Positions 38,101 through 50,736 of a stretch of 64,000 bases of DNA are shown here, piece after piece. The notes beneath the pieces were generated by a model. It was not told where the DNA came from and ran no database searches. It worked only from the letters and a program-made list of their open reading frames with translations. A program made the translations under genes and the position numbers. Position 1 is the stretch's first letter, and every line of letters begins with the position of its first letter. The stretch lies in assembly GCF_905220415.1 (NCBI RefSeq), contig NC_059547.1, positions 4,786,501 through 4,850,500 on the forward strand. Direction: 5' to 3'. The stretch is from Colias croceus. Its lineage: Eukaryota; Arthropoda; Insecta; Lepidoptera; Pieridae.

Positions 38101-40108
38101 TTCCTCTGAAATATGAAATGTTAAATGTGATGTGTATTTTACGAATACTTAGGTACCTATATGGTCTATTGTCACATAGTATCTGCAAACAACTCGTTTA
38201 AAGCTTTATTAACGAGTATTTAACATTTTAACATGTATTCTTTCTAATTATTAATCGACAAAGCATACAGACACTTCAGTTCAATGAACATTATACAATA
38301 CACTTCATATATTATGTATTAAATGAGAACATAAAATAATATACTATAGGTACCAACTGGACCTTAATTACGCATAACAATAGTGATAATTAGTTTATAG
38401 CTCTATGTTAGATTTGTGATAGATATCCTTCTAATCTTAATACCTATAGGAATATATAATTAGTAAGTATCCATTTAGCTAAAGTTTTAATCAGATAACT
38501 GTATTACAAAATAAAAACTGCGGAGCAGTACACATATTTTCTCAGTAACTTTTGAGAATTTGTTGTTAATTTCTATTCAGAATTCCAATAAAAGCTATTG
38601 AATCTTCTTCGAGCTACTTTTCGATATCGAGAACGATCTTTAAATATCCTATCATTTGTTTGTTAAATATTCTGTATTCAAAAATAGCATATTACCTATA
38701 ATAAAAAATAAAATGCATGTATATCTCTTTTTTTTCATTTTTATTACGTTTTACCGCTTATTATTAATACATAAATGCGTAACAATTTTTAATAAGGATA
38801 AAAGGTGGTAAGTAATAAAATACATCGATTTCATATCATATTTATTTACGTATCCATTTAAATTTTACAATAAATTAAACAAAACAATATCCATTTACTG
38901 TACATTAAGATAAAGAGATGATTTCGTGCAAAGAATTGACGTACCTTAAGTGAAACACAGCCATAGATTAATGCCTATTCATAGTATAAAACGTATTTAA
39001 ATATAAGCTAATTAAATCACAAAACGGCGACATGTGTGTTTTTAAAACGCCTATTGTACGGGTTGAATGCTTTTTGTTCAAATTATACATAGAGAAAGCC
39101 ATTTTTATAGGTATATTCATTTCAAGGAACTACATATTTTTTTCTAATATGACGTCAAACATGAGGCGAAATTGTTTGCTTATTTAAATATATAACATTG
39201 CACAAAATATAAAAATTATATACTAGAAACTAGATTGCCAAACAATAGTTTTAATTGTGTTATTTAGAAGTCTAATTAATTATTTTTCTATTTATGGTAC
39301 ATTATGTAATATGTATTTCTACAATGATGTGAATAAGTTCATTCATTTATAATTGTGTTAAATAACTTAATTAATTGCCTATTTTACAACCAATTTTAAC
39401 CATTCAAATTACTTTCTTTGCTGACAAATAGGAGCTAAGAACAAAAGAACACACAAAAACCCAAAAAGATGTGCCAACAAATATTTCATTGTAGCAACGG
39501 AAGAAAAATATTTTTTACATGAACTAGAAAATGGTTTTCCCATTGCGGCAGTGCACAATCCATGATAGACGGTTATAGCGGTCACTGACAGAACGTGGAC
39601 AGAACTATTATTGCGAAATATGGACCAAAATAAATCCAGACTCCTATACCAATGCCAGGGGACATTAATTTTTGAATGCAGTCATATAATTTCCCGCCCG
39701 CTTCGTAATGTACTTTTAGATGGTCAAAGAATTCCTAATTGGATTTGTTTCGAATACGTTTAGGTCATAAAAATAATGTCAGTGCAGTTAAATAAAACAT
39801 GATATAAATTCAAGTTTTATTATACATTCAACCCGTACAATAATTCAGTGTGGTACGTATTAAATCGTATTAAGACTCTCACACTGGTACGTTTATAATT
39901 TTAGTGTGCTGTGAATTTTTACAAAAGAATATTAAAAGTACAAACAAATTTTTATTTTCATACGACGGATAGGAAGATACACATATATTTCATACTTTAT
40001 AAGTCATACGCAGCAATTTTATAGTGCATATAGTGACAGTAGTCTAAAAACTTATTATAGACACGTCTAAGGAATTAGCTAAGACAGTTATAACTCGACT
40101 AGTTAGAT

Positions 40109-40114
40109 TTTATT
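40109..40114 (-). terminator. candidate polyadenylation signal of the beat-like gene
   Basis: On the minus strand this reads AATAAA, about 400 nt downstream of the predicted stop codon, a reasonable 3' UTR length. The region is so AT-rich that the hexamer is expected by chance, so support is weak. It is the first AATAAA I found downstream of the stop. Confidence 0.25.
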
Positions 40115-40518
40115 TCGTTTATATTAATTATCTAATAAATAATTTATATCTTGACATACATCGACATATAAATAAGTTTTGGTATGTACAAAAAATAAGT
40201 CATGTATAGTTACCAACTTAGCGGTAAACTTGTGAATTAAATTCATTATACATACACCCAAGTATAACTTTATAGTCACTTATAGCCTAAGAGCTGAAAC
40301 AAAATAGAACTACTGATTAAATTCTAATAATTTGGCACAAGAATAAACTTTGTATTCTTATCTATTAAATTATTGAGACATAGATATAAAGCCAATGTTG
40401 TGTTCCAAAAGGAAATTATGATTTTTAAAATAAACAGCTCTTAAACTAGGAATGACGTTGAGGCCGACCCATTATCTACATCCTTATACTAATATCACCA
40501 CCACAGTCAAACTTAGCC

Positions 40519-40604
40519 TCATAAGCTCACCTTTGATAATTCTTTTAAAGTCCACAGAACTACACACACTAATACATTTATAATTGGAGTTTCCATATTG
40601 ATAC
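40519..40604 (-). CDS. beat: beaten path-like protein, probable terminal exon with hydrophobic tail
   Basis: After a strong acceptor (TGTTTTGTTTCAG) two bases complete a glycine codon in the phase left by the upstream exon. The frame then reads INMETPIINVLVCVVLWTL, KELSKVSL and a TGA stop. The short hydrophobic run IINVLVCVVLWTL at the very C-terminus, just after a small-residue region (SNRGIN), resembles a GPI-attachment signal or a minimal membrane tail. Some Beat family members are known or predicted to be membrane anchored; the anchor type here is inference. The phase match and the acceptor are the main evidence. Inside the exon, AAG|GTGAGC (exon end at 40531) is also an excellent donor, so an isoform could continue to another, unseen last exon. 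The gene is on the minus strand, so its 3' UTR runs toward lower coordinates. Confidence 0.65.
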
Positions 40605-40746
40605 CTGAAACAAAACAGTCATATTATTAATCTGTCAATATTATAATCATGATAAAAATAGTTATGGAGTTATTCTGGAGGTTCTATTCTAGATAATAAA
40701 CAGAATACTATGTTACCAGAAAACATAGAATAATAATTAATATAGT

Positions 40747-40770
40747 GATGATGATGATGATGATGATGAT
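40747..40770. repeat. GAT microsatellite, 8 units
   Basis: A perfect (GAT)8 run about 140 bp upstream of the acceptor of the last beat-like exon, inside the intron. It is a likely polymorphic site. Confidence 0.9.
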
Positions 40771-41974
40771 AGGTACCTATATTTATACGTATTTTTTAAT
40801 CCACATTGGTTTTAAACGCACAATCCCTTCTACTACGTGTTTTAAATTATTTTAATGACCTGTTTAAAACAAAAAGTATAAAGCAGTCATTGACTCATAC
40901 GTTTTACTAGCTTTAATCATGCAACCTACATATTCTCGTATACGCTGCATTCACGAACGTTTAAAAATTTAGTCGGATTAAGCACTTAAATTAACTAAAC
41001 CACTGCACTCTAACATAACTGAACATAATTACCCAGCAGTAGCTTTTATAAATGCAATGAAATTGCATTAACTCCACGTCACTATTAAGTTATTTTCGTG
41101 TGGGGCCGAATTAAATGGTTGTATTATTTGGTGGTAACTGGCAGCGTATGCATAGTTTTATATAACATATGGTAATTAACGGTTTTAATTGCTTTTGAAT
41201 GGACAAAGAGTATATTTTTAAACAATGTATCTTATGTGAGCCGTTTATCTCTATATGAATTAAAAAAGAACTTTTATTCTCTCAAGTGCTGTAGATTATT
41301 TAATTAGTATTTATAGTAACTCAGAAAGTCAACCAAACGTTTATAATATACATCTAACAATATTGTTCTCTAGAATTTTCCAATCGTAAATAAAAAAGGA
41401 ATTTCAACATAAGAAAAGAAATACAACAACCTTTTATACTGTATCTACTTAATCATATTACCTAAAAGCCTTTCTATTTCAGGACTATTTTCAGTAAAAT
41501 GTAACATTACATCCTTTATTAAAAGTTAATTTAGTGTTTAATAAAGAGGGTGTAATACAACATATTCATAGGAACATTCTCGATGCTACTTCACTGCGCT
41601 TATCGCAAAAAACTTAGCCGGCGGACGTGCACAAGCGCAACCGTATGTTTCCGTCCTTTAATTAAGAGCTATTAAGTGGCCATCTAGCGTTCAATGCTAC
41701 TTGCATTACAAGTGAATAGACGCTCCATTCATAATAAATTAAGACATCCGCTTGATAGCGGTACGACTGTTTCTTTGTTGTCGTGTGTTTGGTTGGTGCG
41801 TTTAGAAATACTCAAAACTTATATATTAGATTAGATTTATTATTAACTAGTGGTCCGCTCCGGCTTTGCCCGTGGTACATATTTCGCAATAAAAGGTAGC
41901 CTATGTCAAATCAAAATATCTCCATACCAAATTTCATGCAAATTGGTTCAGTAGTTTAGGCGATTATTTAGATT

Positions 41975-43862
41975 TAACCTTTAAAACTTTAAACCTTTAA
42001 ATGGACCTTTATATGATAATATGAGAAAGAGCCGTATAATATTTAAAAATAAAATTCAGTGGTGTCAGAAAAATGAAGATCGTATTAAGATGAATATATT
42101 AGCTACATGCAGTAAAAACAAAAACTTCGTAAAATTTTGGCAAACTACAAAAAAGCTTAATGGTAGAGAGAGTAGATCGGTTTCTGTAGATGGTGTGCAA
42201 ATGTCAGATCAGATTGCAGAGATATTTGCTAATAAATTCAAAACTAAGCCTCTCCCTGTCAAGAGTGTGCCCGGTGTTGAGACCGTCAATCACAACGAGC
42301 CAGTAACTATAGATAAGGAATCATGCATAAAATTTACTCATAAAGATGTTAAAAAAGCCATAAAAAGCATACAAAGGGGGAAATCACCCGGCTATGACGG
42401 TCTCAGCATTGAGCATATAATTTGGGGAAGTGAGAAGTTGGTCGAACATTTGTGCAACCTATACAACAAGTGCATAAAATATTCTTATTTGCCCAAAAAT
42501 TTGATAAGAACAATAGTTGTGCCTATTGCTAAAAATAAAAGCGGTAATCTATAGGCGATTCGTCTAACTATAGGCCTATATCTTTAGGAACTATATTAAG
42601 TAAAGTGCTGGAGCGTCTTATTCATCCTGAAATACAGAGATCATTAAATATTAATGAAGCACAGTTTGGTTTTCGTCCTGGACTATCAACGGACGCCGCT
42701 ATTTTTAGCCTAAAGAGTACCATAAATTATTATAAGCAACACAAAACATCGGTGTATGCTTGCTTTTTAGATCTTAGTAAAGCTTTTGATCTGGTAAATT
42801 ATGGTATTCTTTGGGATAAACTGGAAGCAACAGGAGTTTCTTACAGTGTAGCGCGTCTGTTGAGATTCTGGTACGGAAATCAAACAAATTATGTCAGATG
42901 GGGCGACTCCATGTCTAGCGGGTATAGGTTAGAATGTGGAGTACGTCAAGGAGGGCTAACCTCTCCGGACCTGTTCAATCTCTATATAGATGGATTGATT
43001 GGCGAGCTCAGGGGAACCAGGGTTGGATGTCATCTTGGCGACGTGTGCGTAAACAATTTAAGTTATGCCGACGACATGGTTCTGCTGAGCCCCTCAATTA
43101 AGGGTCTGAGAAAACTACTCTCAATTTGTGAGAATTATGCTAATTCTCACGGCTTGAAGTATAACGCTTTAAAGACCGAATTGATGGTATTTAGATATGG
43201 ACAGGGACCGGAGAGAATACCTGGGTTATTTTTGAATGGTTCTCCTGTTAAAATCGTGGAACAATTTAAATATTTGGGTCACATTTTGACGGGGGATCTA
43301 AGAGACGATTCAGATATTGAACGAGAGCGCAGGGCCCTTGCAGTCCGGAGCAACATGCTGGCGCGAAGATTTGCCAGGTGCACTACTGACGTTAAAAAAT
43401 TGTTATTTAAAACATATTCCATGTGCATGTATACGTGTCAATTGTGGTGCAACTTCACAAATAAAGCGATTTCTTCATTGAGAGTGCAGTATAATAACGC
43501 ATACAGACTCTTCATGAAACTGCCCAGGTTCTGTAGTGCATCTGGCATGTTTTTGGAGACGAGGGTCCCGGATTTCAGAGCTTTAATGAGATCTCGAATC
43601 GCAAATTTTTGGGAGAGAATGAGACGCTCCAGTAATAGTATTCTGGTGGCTGCCTCTAACTATTATGACAATCCAGTACTTCTGTACTGGTGCAAAGTTC
43701 ACTCACCATATTATGCTAGGGATAAACCTATAAAGCCAAGAAAAAACTATAAATGATGCTCTAATTGTCTTTAATCTTAATCTTTTTTATATATTACTTT
43801 TATATGGGAACCCAACATTTCCTGAAATAAAACAATTTTATTTTTATTTTTTATTTATTTAT
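41975..43862 (+). mobile_element. 5'-truncated CR1/jockey-group LINE inserted inside a SINE-like repeat
   Basis: The element is on the plus strand, within the last intron of the beat-like gene and antisense to it. It is flanked by an 8-bp duplication TTTAGATT (41967-41974 and 43863-43870). It begins within coding sequence upstream of the reverse transcriptase, so the 5' end (including any endonuclease) is missing. A 3' UTR of about 110 nt ends in a T-rich (TTTAT) repeat tail. The sequence on either side of the two duplications belongs to a single SINE-like repeat, so the LINE split that repeat when it inserted. The clade is a motif-based guess: the C-terminal block with LPRFCSASGMF suggests the Rex1/Daphne/CR1 side of the jockey superfamily. 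Confidence 0.85.
42021..43756 (+). pseudogene. LINE reverse transcriptase, broken by one frameshift
   Basis: Two frames together cover a reverse transcriptase. The first (42021-42554) holds KFWQTTKKLN and the early block RGKSPGYDGLS, and ends at a TAG after AKNKSGNL. The second continues from about 42553 with DSSNYRPISLGT, then QFGFRPGLSTDAA, FLDLSKAFDLV (motif A), GVRQGGLTSPDLF (motif B) and LSYADDMVLL (the YADD catalytic motif), and a C-terminal block with LPRFCSASGMF, ending at 43756. A one-base indel near 42550 explains the break. The first ATG is not a true start, since the frame continues upstream to the truncation point. Apart from the indel and the missing 5' part, the catalytic motifs are preserved, so the copy is fairly young. 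As it stands it cannot make a full enzyme. Confidence 0.88.
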
Positions 43863-44780
43863 TTTAGATTGAGTAACAGACAGACAGACAGAGTAACTTT
43901 CGCATTTATAATATTAGTATGGATTAGAAATAATTGTGTATTATCCCAGTAGTAAAGTTCTTAAAATTATGGGATTAATAATAAATGAATACATTTATAA
44001 CGATGCATTCATCCGTTTTAAAGTTTATTTTTTAAATATATTTGTTAGCTCTAAATCTTACGTAATGTGACAAACGTAAAATAGTTCACTTCGTTGAAAC
44101 GTTCCGAATAAAAATTCACTTGTGGAAATGAAGTTATAAAATCAGAGCCCTTTTTCCAAACTTCGAGAAAAAATGAAAGTTTGAATGAAAATTTCCAGCA
44201 TAAATTTCCTTTTTATTTTCACCGATGTTACTTTTTCATATAATTCAAATCTAAATAACTTCTCTATTTTTGTATTTCCAATTTGGTCATATTTATATTT
44301 GAATGGAACGTAGACATGTAAAAGAGTTTATTACGCGAAGAAATTTACTTCGTAATAGTTAGGTTTCCTTTGATATTCTCTAAAATATGTTTTCAACAGG
44401 CTTCAATGACACTCGAAGGCTCAAATACTTACAACAATTTACTTCATTTTATCTAGCTTCATCACTTTGGGGGTTCTACGAACTAATTAAAATAATAAAC
44501 GCAAAATAATTATAAAATGACATACTATGGATGTAATCTTTCACGCGTATACCACTGAACGGAAGATAATACTGCTGAATATAACATCTTATGTACTTAT
44601 TAGAATATATGTACTTGCTTTTGTTTTTGAAATGAAACTTCTTTAGGCACGTAGAGAGTAAAATTTCAAGAAGTTTCACTGCAGACACGAGTGCTCGGCA
44701 CACACGCTCTTTAATTTCTAGACAGCTTTATAATAAACAAAAAATATATGAATTATTAAAGCATTACAATATACACATAC

Positions 44781-45000
44781 CTCTATTCGACACATATTTC
44801 GACAATTGGGTACGCGAATACAGCGTTATAATCGCCGACGTGTCCCTTACGACCGGTGGCTCGACCATGAGGATCGCTTCGCATCGCACGCGTAACGCTC
44901 CGCTCTCTGCCGGCGGGACGGACACGCGTAGCACTCGCCATGATGCGCGTAGACCCCCCGGCTGCGGCGCGCTCAGCTCCGTACGGTGCCATGGCTCTGG
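44781..45000 (-). CDS. beat: beaten path-like protein, exon encoding second half of Ig domain 2
   Basis: This exon lies about 3.6 kb downstream of the previous one, after the acceptor TTTTTTATACAG. It starts in phase 0 and ends with AGAG|GTATGTG, phase 1. The product reads PEPWHRTEL, then a proline/glycine-rich stretch, WRVLRVSVPPAESGALRV, RCEAILMVEPPVV (second Ig cysteine in the LRVRCEA context, equivalent to the L.L.C.A strand of Beat Ig2), and finishes YSRTQLSKYVSNR. It is far richer in GC than the surrounding intron, as expected for conserved coding sequence. Another minus-strand frame is open across part of this exon but has no Ig features. The intron downstream is over 4 kb long and carries a nested LINE. 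Confidence 0.85.
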
Positions 45001-46476
45001 CTGTATAAAAAAGATTACATAGTTAAATGAAATATAGATAAATAGATAAATAAATAATATATCTGGCTGTATATAAAATTGGTTATAGTTAAATAAAAGC
45101 CATTAAAAAGTGCTATTTTATTAGGTAGAGTCCTAATGTAAGAAATAAAATATTGAAAATACACTAATTTTGACAGGATTTTTTTATTTCGTATGTTTGT
45201 GCAGTAACATATTCAGGTATAATATTCAACTTTACTCATAAAATAACACGATAAAGGATCCGAATACAATATGTAGCAAAGGTTTATATGTATAGTTTCG
45301 TACAAAGAATCCGCTTTCATATAGCTGGATTATATTAAAAACGTCAGACTTAAAACTCAGAATGTATAGCTCCACTTCTAACCAGTGTTCGTACAAGACA
45401 AGTGACTAATCTCCCAACTCATTTTCACACGATTTCCAACGTTACCTCATTCAAAAACATGTCATAACCGTCGAGTTATGCATACATCAAGTGGCTATCA
45501 GTCATCGATAACGCTGAGTATGTGCCGGCTAAGGACTATTACATAAAATATGTACCAACTTTTTGAATTTTAATTTTATCTTGTAGGCGGTAAATATGGT
45601 AGTAGAGAGCATGTAATATTGACATTTTTTGCATAATGTTTCATAAACTTTGCTGGTTTTTTTCCTATTTCTAAATATTGATATGGTTAAATCTTTAGCT
45701 ACTTCATGTGATGCAATGAGAGAATGTTCTTGTATAAGTAGTATCAAGGATTGTTTGGCATTAATTACATTTTTTATTTCTTATTACATTAACCATGCAA
45801 AGATTTATATTTATCTTCTACACAATATTCAGCATACAGCGGGCTTACAATCTACACAAACACGTTTAAAAATCTCCGTGTGAAAATCCCTCCATAGGCA
45901 CGTTAAGTCGGGCTTTCATCAGGCAAACTTCACGATTCCAAACAGCACTCGCTTACAGATTGCAATAGAACCATACGTGCATCAACGGACGGGAGTTTCA
46001 TCACGTTACTTCCTTTTCATTTCACGCAATATCGAAGCAGAGCTCAAAGATTCAAGCCAATGGCGCGCTCTCAAGTAGCATAATAGCATTCAATTTATTT
46101 CAACAAAGACTCCGCTATCAAGATCGCTCCAAACGTCCTGTACTTGTAACTGAGATCTAAATAGTTGTTTTAAGTGGCGGTTTATCTAATTCGCCTTATA
46201 GGATTAAGCTTTTCAAAAACGCCGGACCTAAAAAGTATTATAAAAATATTGTGTATTTTACGCTGTATTTGTTCGCGTGGTGGAGTAAAACTTTGTCACT
46301 GCTCAATGGCTCGTTGTGAATAAACTTTTGCACTCTATATGTAATTAGAGTGAACTACAGGATAGTATTTAACTAGGCAGATTCAAAAATGCAGCAATGG
46401 AAAATTAATTAAACTCCTATTCCGACGTCTATTCCAAGACGTCTATTCCACGTGAAGCTAGCTATTTTTTTCATAA

Positions 46477-46675
46477 TCTATACTAATATTAAAAAGCTGA
46501 AGAGTTTGTTTGTTTGAACGCGCTAATCTCAGGATCTACTAAAGCGATTTGAAAAATTATTTCAGTTTTAGATAGCCCATTTATCGAGGAAGGCTTCATT
46601 CATATAGGCTATATCATCACTCTAAGACCAACAAGAGCGGAGCAATGCGGTTGAAACCGCGGGGAACAGCTAGTA
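46477..46675 (+). repeat. SINE-like lepidopteran repeat in a beat-like intron
   Basis: It starts CTATACTAATATTAAAAAGC, has TTTGTTTGTTTGAACGCGC, and ends AACCGCGGGGAACAGCTAGT. The end structure matches the other repeats of this type, and the interior is diverged. It is antisense to the beat-like gene. Confidence 0.7.
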
Positions 46676-48572
46676 CTTAAGAAAAACGTCGGTATATTAT
46701 AATATATGAAATATGTAAGCATGCCACTAAAACATACCTTCATTTTTAATACTTAATTCACTAATCCATTAATCAAACTCAATAATAGTAAATACTATTT
46801 TACTGCATCCAATATGAACGTAAGAGGCAAACTAAATACTTTCCTACTAATGCGGAAGAAAGAGCATTCCGTTGTAATATATAAGGTATTTTAAGGCCGT
46901 TAGAGAAGATTTAGAGTGGCTTGGATGCTAAGTCTCTTAACAATGAGCTCTACCGGCAAACAAAACATTGGAAACTCCATTCAGAGTGGGTATTCTCTGT
47001 TATATATGTTCTTTGATGTAATTCATTGACAAATAGTATTATCGTATCTTAGCATTGTTGAAACAAGTTATAATATTATGAAGTCGTTGTTTTCGTTGTA
47101 TTTCTCTTCATAATATGAAGGTTCTTTGATATTATAAACTAGTATTATAAAATAACTTTTAACATTTAGGTATGCTATAATAAATTTTTCTATTTTGTTC
47201 TGTTTACTATTATTAGTTGATTTATTAATTATAAAAAACTATTATTATTTTATTATTAAGAAATTACAAGGAGGTTATTAGAATAATATGTGTGTTGTAC
47301 ACACATATGCAAATATGTATATGTATAGTACCAGTATATATATTTATTTGTCCCTTTCTTAAGCTTTCAAAAACAAATTCTCATACAATAAAACTACCAA
47401 TCTACACATTACACACCCAAAAGCTTTAATGATACCACAGATAATATAATACTTTAATAAAACCATACATAATAATTATAACATTTTACTAATACTGTAT
47501 ATAATATTGAAGGGCCAGCGTCTGATACATATCTAAGGTTGGGAGGTATTCCAATTTCTTAGCTTTCCATTGTATATGATCCAGGGGGAGTATGTCAGTG
47601 TAAAAAGCCAGACCCTCGTTTTATCCCCATTCACTTACGGGATTTAAGAAATTGAACCTAGCTCTCGCTTTAACATGAAGCAAAAGCTAAGAATTTTGAA
47701 ATTATTTGCTCAAAGGAACGGTCGCTTCAATATTTATGTCCAAGATGTTATAGAATTTATATCGAAACCCCAACGAGTATGTGAAGCAAAAAGATAATCA
47801 ATAAGAACATATAATCCATCAAAAAATAATTTGGAGTCATTCGAGCAAATTAATCTAACCTCATCTGAAATGTACTTCTTATTTTTTCATTCTTCTAAAT
47901 AACAATGCCAATAATACAAAAACATCCTCTCATTTCTACCATGTCGAACAAAAAGGGCTAGTAACTTATTAAATGCTCATTTGTTTCAATTTGCCCAATA
48001 AATCTGGGAAACGCAATCGCTATAATTGATAGTGCCTAATCCAAATAGATTAGATTCCTGATTCCATTAGGGAGTATGAGAGTAAACAGTTAAATCGAGT
48101 TAGGCCATCTCTTGAGTGCATGCCATTCTGTGATACGAGATTTGCAGATAGACATGTAGATACTACGAGAACTTTGTACTAGTTTCCCATCAGAACAAGC
48201 CATAACTGTCTACATACATCCACTTTGATTACGTCATATTTTAAAGCATATATCAGCTTTAATACACGTTCCATTCGACATTGTACATGTGTTTATTTTA
48301 TATTTACAAAATAAATATGTACACTGTAATTACACGCTCTCTATATGACACGTTAAATTAATATTGCTTCGTTTTAACTGCTTTTAAAATAAACGCGCAA
48401 TATCGAGATCATATGAGGTTCCAGAAAGTAATTTAATGCATCGACAGATACTAGATGTTATAAATCGGTTCACATTAAAGTGTACATCGCAATATTTTCC
48501 ATTCAGTAAAATAAATTGGAGTTTTCACAGCTGAAAATTACTTTTAATTAATAGAACTTTTGTTTAACAAAC

Positions 48573-48712
48573 CTTTTGTATGTCGTTGTCGATATACCAA
48601 TTTATATCCGACGGCGGCAATGAGTAGTCTGACGTACAGTTGAGGAGAATTTGTTCTCCCGGTTTCACTAATTTGGGAGCTCCGATTATAATTGGGTCCT
48701 TGTCCGGCATCG
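48573..48712 (-). CDS. beat: beaten path-like protein, exon encoding first half of Ig domain 2
   Basis: The exon begins after the acceptor TTTTCCTTCCAG with two bases that complete an alanine codon with the upstream exon, and it ends AAG|GTTTGT in phase 0. It reads AMPDKDPIIIG (the short linker between Ig domains, typical of Beat proteins), then KPGEQILLNCTSDYSLPP (Ig cysteine; NCTS is a possible N-glycosylation site) and INWYIDND (core tryptophan in the W-Y-I-N/D context usual for Beat Ig2). The phases (1 at the start, 0 at the end) match both neighbours exactly. That is good evidence that this is a working exon rather than a decayed copy. Confidence 0.88.
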
Positions 48713-49768
48713 CTGGAAGGAAAATAGCTTTGAATATGTAAAGCACCGTAAGATCTTCCGACTTTGACGTAAGTTTATACGTAAACTGTATGAGCTAAAT
48801 TAAGAGGAAATTGCTGAATGGTGGAGATAATTCTCGACAGGGACGTTAACATAAAGTGCCCTGAAATTGTATTACGAGAATATGTAAGTAATTAAAGTTT
48901 CAACAACCACCAAGCCTGATCACGCTAAATTTGCTTTAGCAGATATTCGAGCCGAGTTAAGATATGGATATTACAACGATGTAATGTTATTAGTTGCTCT
49001 TATCTAATTAAACTTTGCTTTGTTCAGGTGCAAATATGAACTTTAGTAAAACTTAATAATTTATATTGAGATAGTATTTCTTACACACAGGTGCGTTTTA
49101 ATATGCTATTAATCTAACCTCTTTTGTATTATGCAATATTGTTTATGGTGTTTCTGAAGTTCAAATCTAAATTGGAAATTTTCAAAAAGAAGTTTTATAT
49201 TTATCTGAGGTTGGTTAATCAATAGAACGTGTAGGTAATTCAAGGAAAGCATATACTGGCTGTAAAAAATTTATCGAGTAAAATAACATTTCCCCTCAGA
49301 AATGTTAAAATACGTATTCCATAGAGTTCGTTCAGTCAACAGATGAGAATATATTAAAAAAGTACTATAGCAAATAATATTCAACCGATTACAAAAAAAC
49401 CCGAAAATAAATTTGCAAATCGCCCTATATCTGTATATATCATATTTTGAGCCGATTTGCAAACGGGAGCGAATTTCTCTCTTCAGAAGATTGGAAAGAA
49501 TCACTATTATCGTAAATGCCACTGAATTTTGCTTGTGAATCCGGTACATTGGGGGCCTGAAGGCATTCTCTACATCCCAATCGTGCAATTTTACACTTTT
49601 CGGTTCGCTATCAAGGGCGATATTCGCATAACGGTATTCCTTTATGCTAGTGGATGTATATCGTTAACCAATTACGCCAAATGGCGTTGTATCTAAACAC
49701 GTATAGATGCGTAATGCCCAAGTTTCGCCCGCATATCGTGACAACAAACTAAGACAAAGCAAACTAAC

Positions 49769-49952
49769 CAACAACTGTCATGTGCTTAGTTTGTCGAGCG
49801 ATCTGGAACTTGGGGCCTTCGGTCGATATTTCGCAGCTGTAGGCAGCTCTGGTGGCTAGTGGCGGGGGCATCACTCGCACCATGCAGGAGTCCACTTGAC
49901 ACTCGCCGCCTTGCACCATGATACCCGTTACGTTGAAAAGTCGGATCGGGGG
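49769..49952 (-). CDS. beat: beaten path-like protein, exon encoding second half of Ig domain 1
   Basis: This exon starts after TTTTTGTGAACAG in phase 0 and reads PPIRLFNVTGIMVQ, then a cysteine pair in ECQVDSCMV, then ATRAAYSCEISTEGPKFQ, and ends MTVV with one base of a split codon before GTTAGT. The Y.C.I pattern (AAYSCEIS) supplies the second Ig cysteine that pairs with the one in the upstream exon. EGPKFQ followed by MTVV matches the end of the first Ig domain in Beat proteins. NVTG is a possible N-glycosylation site. The extra cysteine pair (ECQVDSC) may form an additional disulfide; that is inference. The frame also stays open upstream of the acceptor as far as a second possible acceptor (TTTATACAG). 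That alternative adds a short segment that does not fit the family. Confidence 0.87.
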
Positions 49953-50514
49953 CTGTTCACAAAAATACTTGATTAGTTTATTATCTGTATAAAGCGACTT
50001 CAAAGACGGAGGTTCTGTGTTCCATTAAAATGTAGGCCAATAATATGTAACTGAGCTAAAATTTAAATGTATACGTAAGGCATAAAAATTGATATTTTGA
50101 TTTACCTACATCTGTCTTAAGAAAATAACGCCTTGGAAATACATTATTCATCTATGTATGATTGATTTTAATATTTATTTTGTGAGCGTTCAGAATAAGG
50201 TATGATATCTTAGACATTATATTTATTTAAACAAGTAGCATTAATACGTTTCCATTATAAACACAAGTATATACAATTTTCGTAACACATTCACCATTTA
50301 CTTCACAGTAATTTACACACATTTACATAATAAAAGCTTTATGAAACAAGCTTTATTAAGTATATAGCTAGCGTCAGTTTCTCGATGCATTATTTTGCAT
50401 ATATTATACCACTTCACCTTCGCTTAATAACATACCTACGTGTTGATCACCTAAGCAAGAGCTAACTAACGTATACTTGTATAAAATAATTAAATCCTAC
50501 CATGCTACTTCATA

Positions 50515-50736
50515 TCTACACTAATATTATAAAGAGGAAAACTTTGTTTGTTTGTTTGATTGTAATGAATAGGCTCATAAACTACTGGACCGATTTTAAA
50601 AATTCTTTCACCATTCGAAAGCTACATTATCCACAAGTAACATAGGCTAGGTTTTATCCCGGAAATCCCACGGGAACGGGAACTATGCGGGTTTTTCTTT
50701 GAAAACGCGAGCGAAGCCGCAGGCGGAAAGCTAGTA
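50515..50736 (+). repeat. young SINE-like repeat in a beat-like intron
   Basis: It starts CTACACTAATATTATAAAGA, has a GTTT run, CTACTGGACCGATTTTAAAA and ATCCCGGAAATCCCACGGGA, and ends GCGGAAAGCTAGTAT. It is nearly identical (only a handful of differences by eye) to the copy at 60395-60614, which has the opposite orientation. Confidence 0.85.

Larger units (their letters stand above)
30393..40518. other. no gene seen; downstream side of the beat-like gene
   Basis: AT-rich sequence with a hairpin at 31532, an old repeat at 31895 and a MITE at 35008. The part just below 40519 should include the 3' UTR of the beat-like gene. An 84-codon minus-strand frame at 36785-37039 covers a GC-richer patch but matches nothing I know. 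Confidence 0.45.
41846..43920 (+). repeat. SINE-like lepidopteran repeat split by the LINE
   Basis: The left part (41846-41974) starts ACTAGTGGTCCGCTCCGGC and contains TACATATTTCGCAATAAAAG. The right part (43863-43920) has the (ACAG)n run and CTTTCGCATTTATAATATTA. Placed end to end they match, in order, the repeat at 56722-56910 read on its minus strand. The middle is interrupted by the LINE at 41975-43862. Confidence 0.8.

Noticed and set aside
44783..44992. A 69-codon minus-strand ORF and a 60-codon plus-strand ORF over the fourth beat-like exon
   Set aside because: The frame set by the splice phases gives Ig-domain sequence with the expected cysteine. The other two frames are Arg/Gly-rich shadows.
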